DNA of 64,000 nt from Salinadaptatus halalkaliphilus (GTDB lineage Archaea > Halobacteriota > Halobacteria > Halobacteriales > Natrialbaceae), in assembly GCF_006543045.1 (NCBI RefSeq), contig NZ_RBZW01000055.1:147526-211525 (forward strand), given 5' to 3'. Each line of letters begins with the position of its first letter. Positions within the stretch are counted from its first letter, which is position 1. Below, in pieces: positions 26,021-33,939 of this stretch. The position numbers were made by a program, and so were the translations under genes. Below the pieces are notes generated by a model. That model did no database searches. It saw only the letters and a program-made list of their open reading frames with translations, and had not been told where the DNA came from.

Positions 26021-27394
26021 ATGGCGCTGCTGGACGAGCTCTCCGGCTACGAGTTCGAGGATCTGATGGAGGACGTGTTTCGAAAGCTCGGCTACGAGAA
26101 CGTCCGCCAGTCGGCACGCACGGCCGACGAAGGTCGGGATATTCTGATGGAGGAAGTGATCGACGGGCAACGGCGAGCGGTCGTCGTCGAGTGTAAACAC
26201 ACCGACACCGTCGGTCGGCCGGTCGTCCAGAAACTTCACTCGGCGATCCGGACCTACGACTACGACGGTCCGCGACGCGGGCTGGTAGCGACGACGGGAC
26301 GCTTTACCGAACCGGCCCGCAAGTACGCTGCCGACCTCGGCACCCGGGAGGACGGCGGCATCGAACTTCTTTCCGGCACCGACCTCCGCGAGATCGGCGA
26401 GGAAATCGGGATGGACCTCTACAACGGCCGTATCGAAATCCTCTGCGAGGAGGCCCTCGAGCCGACCCATCCCACAGCCGACCGTGACGCGCCGGTCTAC
26501 GAGGCCGTTCGCGACGTGGCGAACCTCGAGCCGGCGACGATTCCGACGCCCGAGACGAGCGTCACGCTCGAGCCGCTGGTGACGATCAGCGGTCGAACGA
26601 GCGCCACCTTCGAGACCTCGGTCGGCGTCGTCCACAGCCTCGACGAGACGACCGACCTCGTGATCCACGCCGATCGCGAGACGCCACGGGTCGCAAGCGG
26701 CGACGTTCGCTCGCTGGTCGCGAACCCGACCGCACCACGGATCGACCTCGACGCGCGCGACCTCGAGGCGACCTTCGACGCGGTCGAGCGCAAGCGCTTC
26801 GACCAGACCGAGACCGAGTACAAGGAGTGGGCGATCGACAAGCTCCGGGCGATCCACACGACGACGGTCCACTACACGGGCGACAACAACGTCGACTACG
26901 AGAAGACCTGTACGCCGAATCGCTCGGATGTCCGCGTCCAGTCGATCGACCCCGTCTACGCGCCCCACGTCCGATCGAACCTCTCGCTGGGCGCGTACGA
27001 CTATCGCTACGCCTACTACGCGGCCGGCCCCTCGAGGACGACCACGACCGACGCCTTCCATCGCTGTGTCCACTGCGAGCGGGCCGGCGCGGACGGCAGC
27101 TACACCTACTGCGACAACTGCGGCAGCATCAACTGTCCCGATCACGTTCGAACGGAGCGCCTCGAGGGCGAACCCGTCTGTACCGGCTGTGCGGTCACCG
27201 AACGCTTTGCGCTACAGACGAAGTACTTCTACGACGAGTCCAATCTCGAGGCGTTCCGCGATGAGTACGCCGAGATGGCGATCCACGAGAAAGCGATGGA
27301 GAACGTTGCGCTGGCGGTGGCGAGTGCGATTGCCCTCGCGTTCTTCGCGCTCGTGATCGTCGTCGGGGTGGTCGGTGCGGTCGGGCTCCTTTAG
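26021..27394 (+). CDS. Mrr-like restriction endonuclease-fold protein with zinc ribbon and C-terminal membrane helix
   Basis: 457 aa. N-terminal 1-125: Mrr_cat-type fold with FEDLMEDVFRKLGYENVRQS, the Asp in EGRDILMEE and the catalytic VVVECKH (E-x-K), then VVQKLHSAIRTY and GLVATTGRFT. The middle is strand-rich and of unknown function. Residues about 350-400 carry four CxxC-type pairs (CVHCERAG, CDNCGSINC, VCTGCA), a zinc-ribbon. The last 30 residues (MENVALAVASAIALAFFALVIVVG) form one membrane helix, so the nuclease is tethered to the membrane. DNA target and defence role are not shown. Confidence 0.82.
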   Translation: MALLDELSGYEFEDLMEDVFRKLGYENVRQSARTADEGRDILMEEVIDGQRRAVVVECKHTDTVGRPVVQKLHSAIRTYDYDGPRRGLVATTGRFTEPARKYAADLGTREDGGIELLSGTDLREIGEEIGMDLYNGRIEILCEEALEPTHPTADRDAPVYEAVRDVANLEPATIPTPETSVTLEPLVTISGRTSATFETSVGVVHSLDETTDLVIHADRETPRVASGDVRSLVANPTAPRIDLDARDLEATFDAVERKRFDQTETEYKEWAIDKLRAIHTTTVHYTGDNNVDYEKTCTPNRSDVRVQSIDPVYAPHVRSNLSLGAYDYRYAYYAAGPSRTTTTDAFHRCVHCERAGADGSYTYCDNCGSINCPDHVRTERLEGEPVCTGCAVTERFALQTKYFYDESNLEAFRDEYAEMAIHEKAMENVALAVASAIALAFFALVIVVGVVGAVGLL

Positions 27395-27423
27395 GAGATC
27401 CGACTGCTATATCGGGCGTCTGG

Positions 27424-27987
27424 TCAGGCGACCCGCGTCGCGAACTCGAGGGTGAACGCCTCGACATCGTCCCAGTCGGTGTACTCGTAATCTCGAGACG
27501 TATCGGTGTCGCGGCCCGTCTTACCGGCGATGTGACGCATTACGAACCGAGTGAGCAACCCGTACTCGCTGTACTTCAACGCGCCCGCGACCGAGAGCGT
27601 CGTATCCGGATTCCAGCCCGTCTCCGCGAGAAACGCCTCGAGCAGATCCGTCGCCGGTCTCCGATCCTCGGGTGCGTCGTGGGCGGCGGTCAAACTCACC
27701 GAGAAGAACGCCGAGGGGAGGCGATTCAGCGTCTCGCGGTGTGAGCGGACGAACGCGGTGGCGTTTCGCTGGTGGGAGCCGCGGTGGATCGAGGCGCCGA
27801 CGACGACGCCATCGTAAGAGCCGACATCGAGGTCGGCGGGGACCGCCGCGAGATCGACGCGGTCGACCGCGTCGCCCTCGCGCTCGAGCACCGCCCGCAT
27901 TCGGTCGGCGATGGTCGCGGTTTGGCCCTCGCTCGAGGCATAACAGACCAGTACTCGCGTCCCGTCGCTGTGGTCGGCTGTCGACAT
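27424..27987 (-). CDS. Flavodoxin-domain protein, HemG-like protoporphyrinogen dehydrogenase family
   Basis: 187 aa from ATG at 27987. The FMN-binding loop is VLVCYASSEGQTATIADRM; YDGVVVGASIHRGSHQRNATAFV and FFSVSLTAAH follow as in HemG-type flavodoxins, and the C-terminal half has LKYSEYGLLTRFVMRHIAGKTGRDTDTSRDYEYTDW, also a family signature. HemG oxidises protoporphyrinogen IX; in archaea the exact role is uncertain. It is convergent with the Mrr gene; no operon. Confidence 0.82.
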   Translation of the reverse strand: MSTADHSDGTRVLVCYASSEGQTATIADRMRAVLEREGDAVDRVDLAAVPADLDVGSYDGVVVGASIHRGSHQRNATAFVRSHRETLNRLPSAFFSVSLTAAHDAPEDRRPATDLLEAFLAETGWNPDTTLSVAGALKYSEYGLLTRFVMRHIAGKTGRDTDTSRDYEYTDWDDVEAFTLEFATRVA

Positions 27988-28185
27988 ACGGAACGAACGC
28001 GGCCTGGCCTCTTCAATCGATCCGCGTCTCGCCGTTCCAACATGATCGCCCGCAGCGGTGGTGGCGAGCGTCATCGGTTGGTTCTTCGGTCGCCGCCGAC
28101 CGGAAGCGGGCCCCACTCGAGGGGAACGGGTCAGTTAACCTGACAAATACGAGACGCTTTTGTAGTCGGCTGTCCAAGGGTGGAT

Positions 28186-28602
28186 ATGGGTCGTCTTGGC
28201 ATCCTCCTCCTCAAAGGCCTGGGCGTGTTGGTCCTCGCGATCGTCGCGTTGAGCGTCCTCGCGAGCATTCTCGCAACGATCGTTAGTATCGCGTTCGGTG
28301 TGGCGTCGCTCGTCGTCACGCTCGTCGTCCTCGGTCTCATCGGGTTGGGGATCGTCGGGCTGGCGTCGTTGCTGTGGGGTGACGGCACCACCGACGAGAT
28401 CACTGCTGGAACGTCTCGGCAACGCAGCGAGCCCGCCGATCCCGAATCCCGGGTCCGATCGGCCTACGTCGAGGGCGAACTCACCGAAGCCGAGTTCGAA
28501 CGCGAACTCGACCGCGTACTCGGCGAGGACGGTCCCGACTTCGAACGCCAGTACGATAGCTCGCGGTCCCGGTCGCGAGAAACCGAGCGGTACAACCAAT
28601 AA
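28186..28602 (+). CDS. SHOCT-domain membrane protein
   Basis: 138 aa from ATG at 28186; a GTG at 28180 is possible. Two adjacent hydrophobic helices (LLLKGLGVLVLAIVALSVLASILATIV and SLVVTLVVLGLIGLGIVGLASLL) are followed by a linker and a C-terminal SHOCT motif (RVRSAYVEGELTEAEFERELDRVL). SHOCT is a short domain seen in many haloarchaeal membrane proteins, probably for oligomerisation. No enzymatic residues. Convergent with the sensor-domain gene 11 bp downstream. Confidence 0.75.
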   Translation: MGRLGILLLKGLGVLVLAIVALSVLASILATIVSIAFGVASLVVTLVVLGLIGLGIVGLASLLWGDGTTDEITAGTSRQRSEPADPESRVRSAYVEGELTEAEFERELDRVLGEDGPDFERQYDSSRSRSRETERYNQ

Positions 28603-28613
28603 GAGCGCCGAAG

Positions 28614-29399
28614 TTAGGACGGCCGTTGGACGACCGCCAGCGGATCGTAGCTATCCTCGAGCAGCAGGCGGGCGAACCAGCCCGAGACGCGAGCGAGGAG
28701 GTTCAGTGCATGCAGCGTCGCCAGTAACAGGACGACACCGAGTCCCGCGGCGACGAGCGCTTCTGATAACGTCGTCACTTCCCAGTAGCCAAGCGTGACG
28801 ACGGCGTCGAAGCCGACCAGCAGGTAGTTCCAGCCGAGATACAGCGTCTGGTGGAACTCGGGGGCGCGTTCGGAGACGACGCCGACGTACAGCCCCGGCT
28901 GGTCGTAGTACAGCGGCAGCATCAGCAGGCTCACGGCCGTCGAGAGCCCCGTCACTACGAGCGCGAACGAGGCCACCCCCAGGACGAATTTCGCGGGTAG
29001 ATAACACACCGCCGTCCACGTCTTCGGATCGGAGACCACCGACCAGCACGCCTCGAGAGCGGTCTCGCCAGCGAGGTCGGTCTTGGGCTCGATGTCGACC
29101 GCGAGCATCGTCGCCGTCAGCCAGCGTTCGAAGCCGGCGATGCCAAGCGCGAGCGCCAGCGTGACCGCCAGGATCGGCACGCCGACGACGAGTCCGATGA
29201 TGGTGACCGAGAACCCGATGCCGACCGAGAACGCGACCGTCACGAAAACGAAATACGCCAGTCCGAGCGGAAACGCCAGCAGGAGATACGCCAGATTGCG
29301 ATAGGTCTGGCGCTCGAACGGGACCGCGAGAAATCGCTTGCAGCCCGCCCCCACCCGGCCGAAGCGATCGCCGGTCGCCGTCGCCACGGACCGTGACAT
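28614..29399 (-). CDS. Sensor-domain (PF13796-like) integral membrane protein, paralog 1
   Basis: 261 aa from ATG at 29399; an ATG at 29429 is alternative. N-terminal RFLAVPFERQTYRNLAYLLLAFPLGLAYFVFV is the typical start of the putative-sensor domain, then three more hydrophobic helices and a periplasmic-type loop. The gene near 31080 shares the motif TYR-LAYLLLAFPL. Such domains often precede histidine kinases; here the domain stands alone without a kinase. Function unknown. Confidence 0.75.
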   Translation of the reverse strand: MSRSVATATGDRFGRVGAGCKRFLAVPFERQTYRNLAYLLLAFPLGLAYFVFVTVAFSVGIGFSVTIIGLVVGVPILAVTLALALGIAGFERWLTATMLAVDIEPKTDLAGETALEACWSVVSDPKTWTAVCYLPAKFVLGVASFALVVTGLSTAVSLLMLPLYYDQPGLYVGVVSERAPEFHQTLYLGWNYLLVGFDAVVTLGYWEVTTLSEALVAAGLGVVLLLATLHALNLLARVSGWFARLLLEDSYDPLAVVQRPS

Positions 29400-29533
29400 A
29401 TCGATGGTGACTGCCCCGGCCGCGTACATAAACGTTGGCCTCGAGTTGGCGATCGAACAACTCCTCGTGGGGATACAGTGTGTCGGGTGCCGATCGCACA
29501 GCCGATGGACGATCGGGGCGCATCGACCAATGA

Positions 29534-29613
29534 TACGGTTTACTGTAAGTCATTTCCGGCGCACCCGCGACCCGGACGGCGGTTGCGCCGGTAAATCGTT
29601 ACAGCAATCCGTA
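29534..29613 (+). repeat. MITE-A element, copy A6
   Basis: 80 bp, left TACGGTTTACTGTAAGTCAT, right CAGCAATCCGTA, loop GACCCGGACG. Flanks TGA at 29531-29533 and 29614-29616. The right junction CCGTATGA forms an in-frame ATG (29613), 36 bp upstream of the more probable start of the wHTH gene. Confidence 0.88.
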
Positions 29614-29648
29614 TGAACCATGTCGGTCGCCATCGAACGCGGAACGTA

Positions 29649-29996
29649 ATGAGCGACGACGCTGAGGCGGACGTCGTCGATGTCCTCAGCGACGACTATA
29701 TGTGGACGATCCTCGAGCGGACCCGCGAGGAACCACAGTCGGTCGACGCGCTGAGCGACGCCTGCGAGGCCGATCCGTCCACGATCTACCGACGGATCGA
29801 GCGGCTTCAGGCTGCCGACTTGCTCGAGGCCCAGCAGAAACTCGATCCCGGGGGTCACCACTACAAGGTCTACAGCGCCCGTCTCCAAGAGGTTCGCATC
29901 CGCCTCGACGACGACGGCTTCGACGTCGACGTCGATCGCACGCCGACCGAATCGGCCGCCGACCGCTTTACCAGACTCTACGAGGGGTTCAAATGA
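29649..29996 (+). CDS. Winged-helix transcriptional regulator (ArsR/DUF7344-like)
   Basis: 115 aa. wHTH core: VVDVLSDDYMWTILERTREEPQSVDALSDACEADPSTIYRRIERLQAADLLEAQQ, then a wing ending GGHHYKVYSARLQEV. The start at 29649 (MSDDAEADVVDV) is favoured over the ATG at 29613, which was created by the MITE. ATGA overlap with the next membrane-protein gene shows an operon. It probably regulates its own operon, since such wHTH/membrane-protein pairs are common in haloarchaea. Confidence 0.82.
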   Translation: MSDDAEADVVDVLSDDYMWTILERTREEPQSVDALSDACEADPSTIYRRIERLQAADLLEAQQKLDPGGHHYKVYSARLQEVRIRLDDDGFDVDVDRTPTESAADRFTRLYEGFK

Positions 29997-30370
29997 TCGG
30001 GGCGATCACCGCAGGCGTCGGCCCGATCGGCGTTTGGACGGGCGACTCGAGCGCCACCGTGGCGGCGCCACTGCAGCAGGTCACCGGTGGCTCGCCGGCG
30101 GTGGTTCTGTTGGTGTTCGTCGCGTTACTCGTCGCTACGGCGCTGTCGCTGTATCTCGCCGTGCGACTCTATCGGGGCTATCGTGGCGGCGGTGGTATCG
30201 GTATGCTCGTCCTCGGAACCGGGCTGGTGTTGCTGACGACGGTCCCGATGGTCCTCAGGCTGGTCCTCTCGAACGTCCCTATCGGACCGATCTGGCGGGA
30301 GGTCATCGCAACGGCCGTCCAACTGCTCGGCCTGGTGCTCATCCTGGGGGTGGTCTATGGTCGTCGCTGA
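29993..30370 (+). CDS. Small membrane protein of the wHTH operon (DUF7521-like), first copy
   Basis: 125 aa. Three helices (VVLLVFVALLVATALSLYLAVRLY, GMLVLGTGLVLLTTVPMVLRLVL and VIATAVQLLGLVLILGVVYG). Start ATG overlaps the wHTH stop. It overlaps the next membrane gene by 14 bp. The pair of such proteins behind a wHTH regulator is a recurrent haloarchaeal arrangement; the DUF name is from memory. Confidence 0.65.
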   Translation: MIGAITAGVGPIGVWTGDSSATVAAPLQQVTGGSPAVVLLVFVALLVATALSLYLAVRLYRGYRGGGGIGMLVLGTGLVLLTTVPMVLRLVLSNVPIGPIWREVIATAVQLLGLVLILGVVYGRR

Positions 30371-30641
30371 CCCCGCCGTCGTGCTGTTCGCGACGGCGCT
30401 TGCGACCGCCGTCCTCGGCGCTGTCGTCGCCGGCCTCGCCTACCAGGGGGCTCGGCGAAACGACAGCGCGACGATGCGGTATCTGGCCATCGGCATCGCC
30501 TGTATCGCCGTCGGCCCCTTCCTCGTCAGCTACGGCCTCGCACCGCTCGTGGCACTCTCCGAAGCGGCGACGCTGCTTGGCGTCCTCTGCGTTACGATCG
30601 CCGGCTTGCTCGCGATTCTCTACTCGCTCGAGGCGACGTAG
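30357..30641 (+). CDS. Small membrane protein of the wHTH operon (DUF7521-like), second copy
   Basis: 94 aa with three helices (VVLFATALATAVLGAVVAGLAY, MRYLAIGIACIAVGPFLVSY and ATLLGVLCVTIAGLLAILYSL). ATG at 30357 overlaps the preceding gene by 14 bp, so translation is coupled. Like its neighbour it lacks catalytic residues; a sensory or membrane-stress role with the wHTH regulator is only an inference. Confidence 0.65.
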   Translation: MVVADPAVVLFATALATAVLGAVVAGLAYQGARRNDSATMRYLAIGIACIAVGPFLVSYGLAPLVALSEAATLLGVLCVTIAGLLAILYSLEAT

Positions 30642-30649
30642 CACCGCGC

Positions 30650-30793
30650 TCAGTCGAACCGTTCGAACTGCGCGTGCCCGCACGAACAGTTGGCCGATCC
30701 GATCGGTCGGATCCGCCCGCCGCCGACGATTTTGGATGCGTACACGGATCCACACCGCTCACAGACGGTCAAGAGACGTTGCTGGTCGCTCAC
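30650..30793 (-). CDS. Zinc-ribbon mini-protein (47 residues)
   Basis: Reading the minus strand from GTG at 30793 gives 47 residues with a CERC pair near the N-terminus and a CSCGH cluster near the C-terminus, spaced as in small haloarchaeal zinc-finger proteins. The four cysteines and one His can bind Zn. It ends at TGA, 9 bp from the convergent stop of the upstream operon. Small haloarchaeal zinc-finger mini-proteins of 40-70 residues are widespread and often regulatory. No paralog is in the window. Confidence 0.6.
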   Translation of the reverse strand: MSDQQRLLTVCERCGSVYASKIVGGGRIRPIGSANCSCGHAQFERFD

Positions 30794-31079
30794 CGTTCGA
30801 TCCTGCTGTCAACCCAGATCCGCTGCCCTGAACATCTTCTTATATATTCTATCCACTACTGGCCAGATCTGCCGACCGTCGGTGGTCACTATACACAGCC
30901 GTTCATGCGCATCGTCGCCGATACCGGCTGGTGATTGCAGTATCGCCCCCTTCTACGACCGTCGTCTCGTCCGAACCCGACATCCGGAGTATTTCCTACT
31001 TATTTGTTTCGCCGAGTGGATCGATCGACAGTCCGTGGCGCCGGTTTAGGGACATGCCAGCCGTCGACCCACCTGAAGC

Positions 31080-31712
31080 ATGTCGACCACCACTCGATCC
31101 CACGATCGACCGCCGCGGACGATCGCTCGAGAACTCGCCGCCGCACCGATCGATCCCCTGACGTACCGTTCGCTAGCCTACCTTCTGCTCGCGTTTCCGC
31201 TCGCCGTCATTTACTTCACCGTGGCGGTTACGGGCGCGTCGTTGACGCTCGGTCTGAGCGTTACCCTGCTCGGGCCGCTCGCGCTCGTCGCGACGTTGCT
31301 GGCGTTCGTCTCGCTCGCCTGGCTCGACGGCGCGCTGACGGAAGGACTGCTCGAGGCCGAGGTCGCACCCGCGTTCCCGACCCACGACGACGGCGTCGTC
31401 CCGTTCTTGACGGAGTTATTCCTCGGGCGCGGGACGTGGCTCGGCGCGGTCTACCTGCTGTGGAAGACGCTGCTCGGGTTCGTCGCGTTCGTCGCTATCG
31501 TCACCGCGTTGTCCCTCGCCGCGAGCCTCCTGGCCGCGCCACTGTTCTACGGCGACCACGTCGTCGTCGGGACCTACAGTGTCCACACGCTCGAGCGGGC
31601 ACTCGTCGCGTCGGCCGGCGGCCTCGCCATCGGCTACCTGACACTAGTGCTTGTGAATCTGACCGGCCGCCTCGCTGCCGTGGTCGCATCGGCGCTGTTG
31701 ACGCCGGAATAA
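31080..31712 (+). CDS. Sensor-domain (PF13796-like) membrane protein, paralog 2
   Basis: 210 aa. N-terminal IDPLTYRSLAYLLLAFPLAVIYFTVAVTGASLTLGLSVTLLGPLALVA matches the 28614 paralog, with four membrane helices and a C-terminal LTLVLVNLTGRLAAV. No kinase. The preceding 286 bp hold no gene. The two paralogs bracket the wHTH/DUF7521-like operon and the zinc-ribbon gene. Confidence 0.75.
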   Translation: MSTTTRSHDRPPRTIARELAAAPIDPLTYRSLAYLLLAFPLAVIYFTVAVTGASLTLGLSVTLLGPLALVATLLAFVSLAWLDGALTEGLLEAEVAPAFPTHDDGVVPFLTELFLGRGTWLGAVYLLWKTLLGFVAFVAIVTALSLAASLLAAPLFYGDHVVVGTYSVHTLERALVASAGGLAIGYLTLVLVNLTGRLAAVVASALLTPE

Positions 31713-31828
31713 CGGGGCTGCTGTACCGAGATTCGGTCCAATGCAGGCGGTCGCGGCCGTCCCGAGATTGATGGACAACGGTCCGTGTGAGTTGCGCCCG
31801 TATCGAGCGCAGAACATGCCTACTGTAA

Positions 31829-32078
31829 TCAGGCCGTCACCCGATAGGGCACCGTCGCCGCATACAGTTCGGTCGCACCCGTGACGAAGAAGGCGCCGCC
31901 GACAGTTGCAAGGAGTCCCGTCACGAGTACAGGTGCAACCCGTCCTGTCATACGGATTGTTGTAGCGTTTTACCGGTGATCACCGACCCCGTCCGGGTGA
32001 TCACCGGTAAAGAACTACAACGGTCCGTATCAGAACCCCACCCAACAGGGCGCCAGCGACGAAACCGAGTTGAAGCAC
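31829..32078 (-). pseudogene. Two-helix small membrane protein gene split by MITE-A copy A2
   Basis: On the minus strand from GTG at 32078 the frame reads LQLGFVAGALLGGVL, then runs into the element and stops inside it. After the element the same frame continues TGRVAPVLVTGLLATVGGAF ... TVPYRVTA to TGA at 31829. Removing the 79-bp element plus one TCA (82 bp) joins both parts in frame as a 55-residue two-helix membrane protein. The 3' part could reinitiate at an ATG formed at the junction (31951), giving 40 residues with one helix. Confidence 0.75.
31951..32029 (-). repeat. MITE-A element, short-core subtype, copy A2, inserted in a gene
   Basis: 79 bp with TACGGATTGTTGTAG and CTACAACGGTCCGTA ends. 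The centre has two GGTGATCACC blocks around GACCCCGTCC. TCA at 31948-31950 and 32030-32032. It interrupts a small membrane protein gene on the minus strand. It shares the GGTGATCACC core with copy A1. Confidence 0.88.
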
Positions 32079-32302
32079 CAGTCGATCCTACGCGAGGTCG
32101 AACGACGATCGGTCTGGGCTCGTTCATGCTGTACCCGGCGCGGTGGTGACACCGTATTCGACTATTTCCGATCGGCCGATCCGGTTGACTGGATACAGAC
32201 CGATCGGTCGATCGATAGCGGACAGCACGCTGCCGTCACCCCGTCCCTCCCGCACCCGGTACATCCACATTATTGATTGTAATATAAACCATCCAACAGG
32301 AG

Positions 32303-32310
32303 TTATATTT
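32303..32310 (+). promoter_or_regulatory. Probable TATA box upstream of MITE-A copy A7 and the FAD oxidoreductase
   Basis: TTATATTT in an AT-rich stretch (32270-32310). A start about 25 bp downstream falls at the left end of MITE-A copy A7 (32330), so the mRNA would carry the hairpin as its leader before the ATG at 32415. Confidence 0.5.
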
Positions 32311-32329
32311 CCCGGTCGCGTTCGACTCA

Positions 32330-32409
32330 TACGGTTTACTGTAAGTCATTGCCGGCGCACCCGCGACCCGGGCGGCGGGTACGCCGGTAAATCGTTACAG
32401 CAATCCGTA
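32330..32409 (+). repeat. MITE-A element, copy A7, between promoter and start codon
   Basis: 80 bp, TACGGTTTACTGTAAGTCAT ... CAGCAATCCGTA, loop GACCCGGGCG, flanks TCA at 32327-32329 and 32410-32412. It ends 5 bp before the ATG of the FAD oxidoreductase, with only the right TCA and two bases between. Confidence 0.88.
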
Positions 32410-32414
32410 TCAGT

Positions 32415-33882
32415 ATGGCAACGACAGACAAGTCCCCGGGTGTGGAAGCCTTCGAACGGCTCTCGAGCGACGCCGTCCAATCCCTCACCAACGAATTCGG
32501 CGGCGACGTACTGACACCGTCCGACGGGGCCTACGAGGAACACCGCCAGGTGTGGAACGGTATGATCGACAACTATCCGGCGATCATCGCCCGCTGTGTC
32601 GATGTCGACGATGTCGCGATAGCGGTGACGTTCGCTCGAGAGCAGGGGGTGATCGTCGCGGTCCGTGGCGGCGGGCACAACGTGGCCGGCACGGCGATCC
32701 GCGACGGCGGTCTCGTTGTCGACCTCGAAGAGATGAACGGCGTTCGCGTCGATCCCGACACCCGGACGGTTCGCGCGGAGGGCGGCGCGACGCTGGGGCA
32801 CCTCGACAGGGAGACCCAGCGGTTCGGACTTGCGACCGCACTCGGCGCCGTCTCGGAGACCGGAATCGCTGGGTTGACGCTCAACGGGGGCTACGGTCAC
32901 CTGAGTCGCCAGTACGGGTTGGCGCTGGACGGGCTGGTCGGCGTCGACATCGTCACGGCCGACGGCCAGGTCCGAACCGCGACCGCCGAGCAGAACGCGG
33001 ACCTGTTCTGGGCCGTCCGCGGTGGCGGCGGCTGTTTCGGCGTCGTGACCGCGTTCGAGTACGCACTTTACGACGTCGGTCCCGAGGTGTACACGCTCTT
33101 TACGTGGTTCCACGGCGACGATACGGCCGACGTAATGGACGCGTTCCAGGAGTGGACAATCGACGCGCCTCGAAAAGCGGGCATACTCGTGTTCACCGCC
33201 CACGTCCCCGAACTCGAGGAATACCCCGAGGACTCGTGGGGCGAACCCGCGCTGGTCTTTCTCGGTTCCTATCGCGGTCGCGTCGGCGAGGCCGACGGCG
33301 TGGACGAAGCCAACAGCGTCGACGAGGCTGAACGCGTGTTCCGCCCGCTGTACGAGCGTGCGACGCCCATCGTCGACATGAGCGGGCCGATGCGCTACGT
33401 CGATCTGCAGTCGATGCTCGACGAGGACTATCCCGACGGACTCCGGTACTACTGGAAGTCGATCTACCTCACGGAACTCACCGACGAGGTCGTCGATCTC
33501 ATGGCTCGGTACAACGAGTCGGCACCGTCGGCGCTCTCGACGATCGATCTCTGGTACCTCGAGGGCGCGGTCGGCGAGGTACCCCGAGACGCGACCGCGT
33601 TCTGGCACCGGGACAAGCCCTACATGCTCAACGTCGAGGCGAACTGGGAGGAGGCGGTCGACGACGACGCGAACGTGACCTGGGCGCGGGAGGCGATCGC
33701 CGAGGCACGGACACTGTCGGTCGCCGGCGGCGGATACGGGAACTTCCCGGGGATGAACGAAGCCCCCGCGAAAACAGCTCTACGGCGACAACCTCGAGCG
33801 ACTGGTGGACGTGAAGACGGCCGTCGATCCGGCGAACACGTTCCCGACGAACGGCGCCATCAGGCCTCGGACGGCCGAGTAA
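32415..33882 (+). pseudogene. FAD-linked oxidoreductase (berberine-bridge/BBE-like), frameshifted near the C-terminus
   Basis: About 490 aa when repaired. N-terminal FAD-binding domain with VAVRGGGHNVAGTA (the His linked to FAD in this family) and GIAGLTLNGGYGHLSRQYGL; the usual second Cys (GxCxxTGxxG) is absent (GAVSETGIAG), so a single covalent link is expected. After GGGYGNFPGMNE the frame is broken by an extra A in AAAA at 33771-33774. In the next frame the normal BBE end reads KQLYGDNLERLVDVKTAVDP ... GAIRPRTAE and stops at 33882. Unrepaired translation runs to 33995 with an Arg-rich tail. Confidence 0.85.
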
Positions 33883-33939
33883 ACGCTGGCTGGAGACGAT
33901 GCCGTGGAATCGCTGTGGCAGTATCGAGAGCCGGACCCA

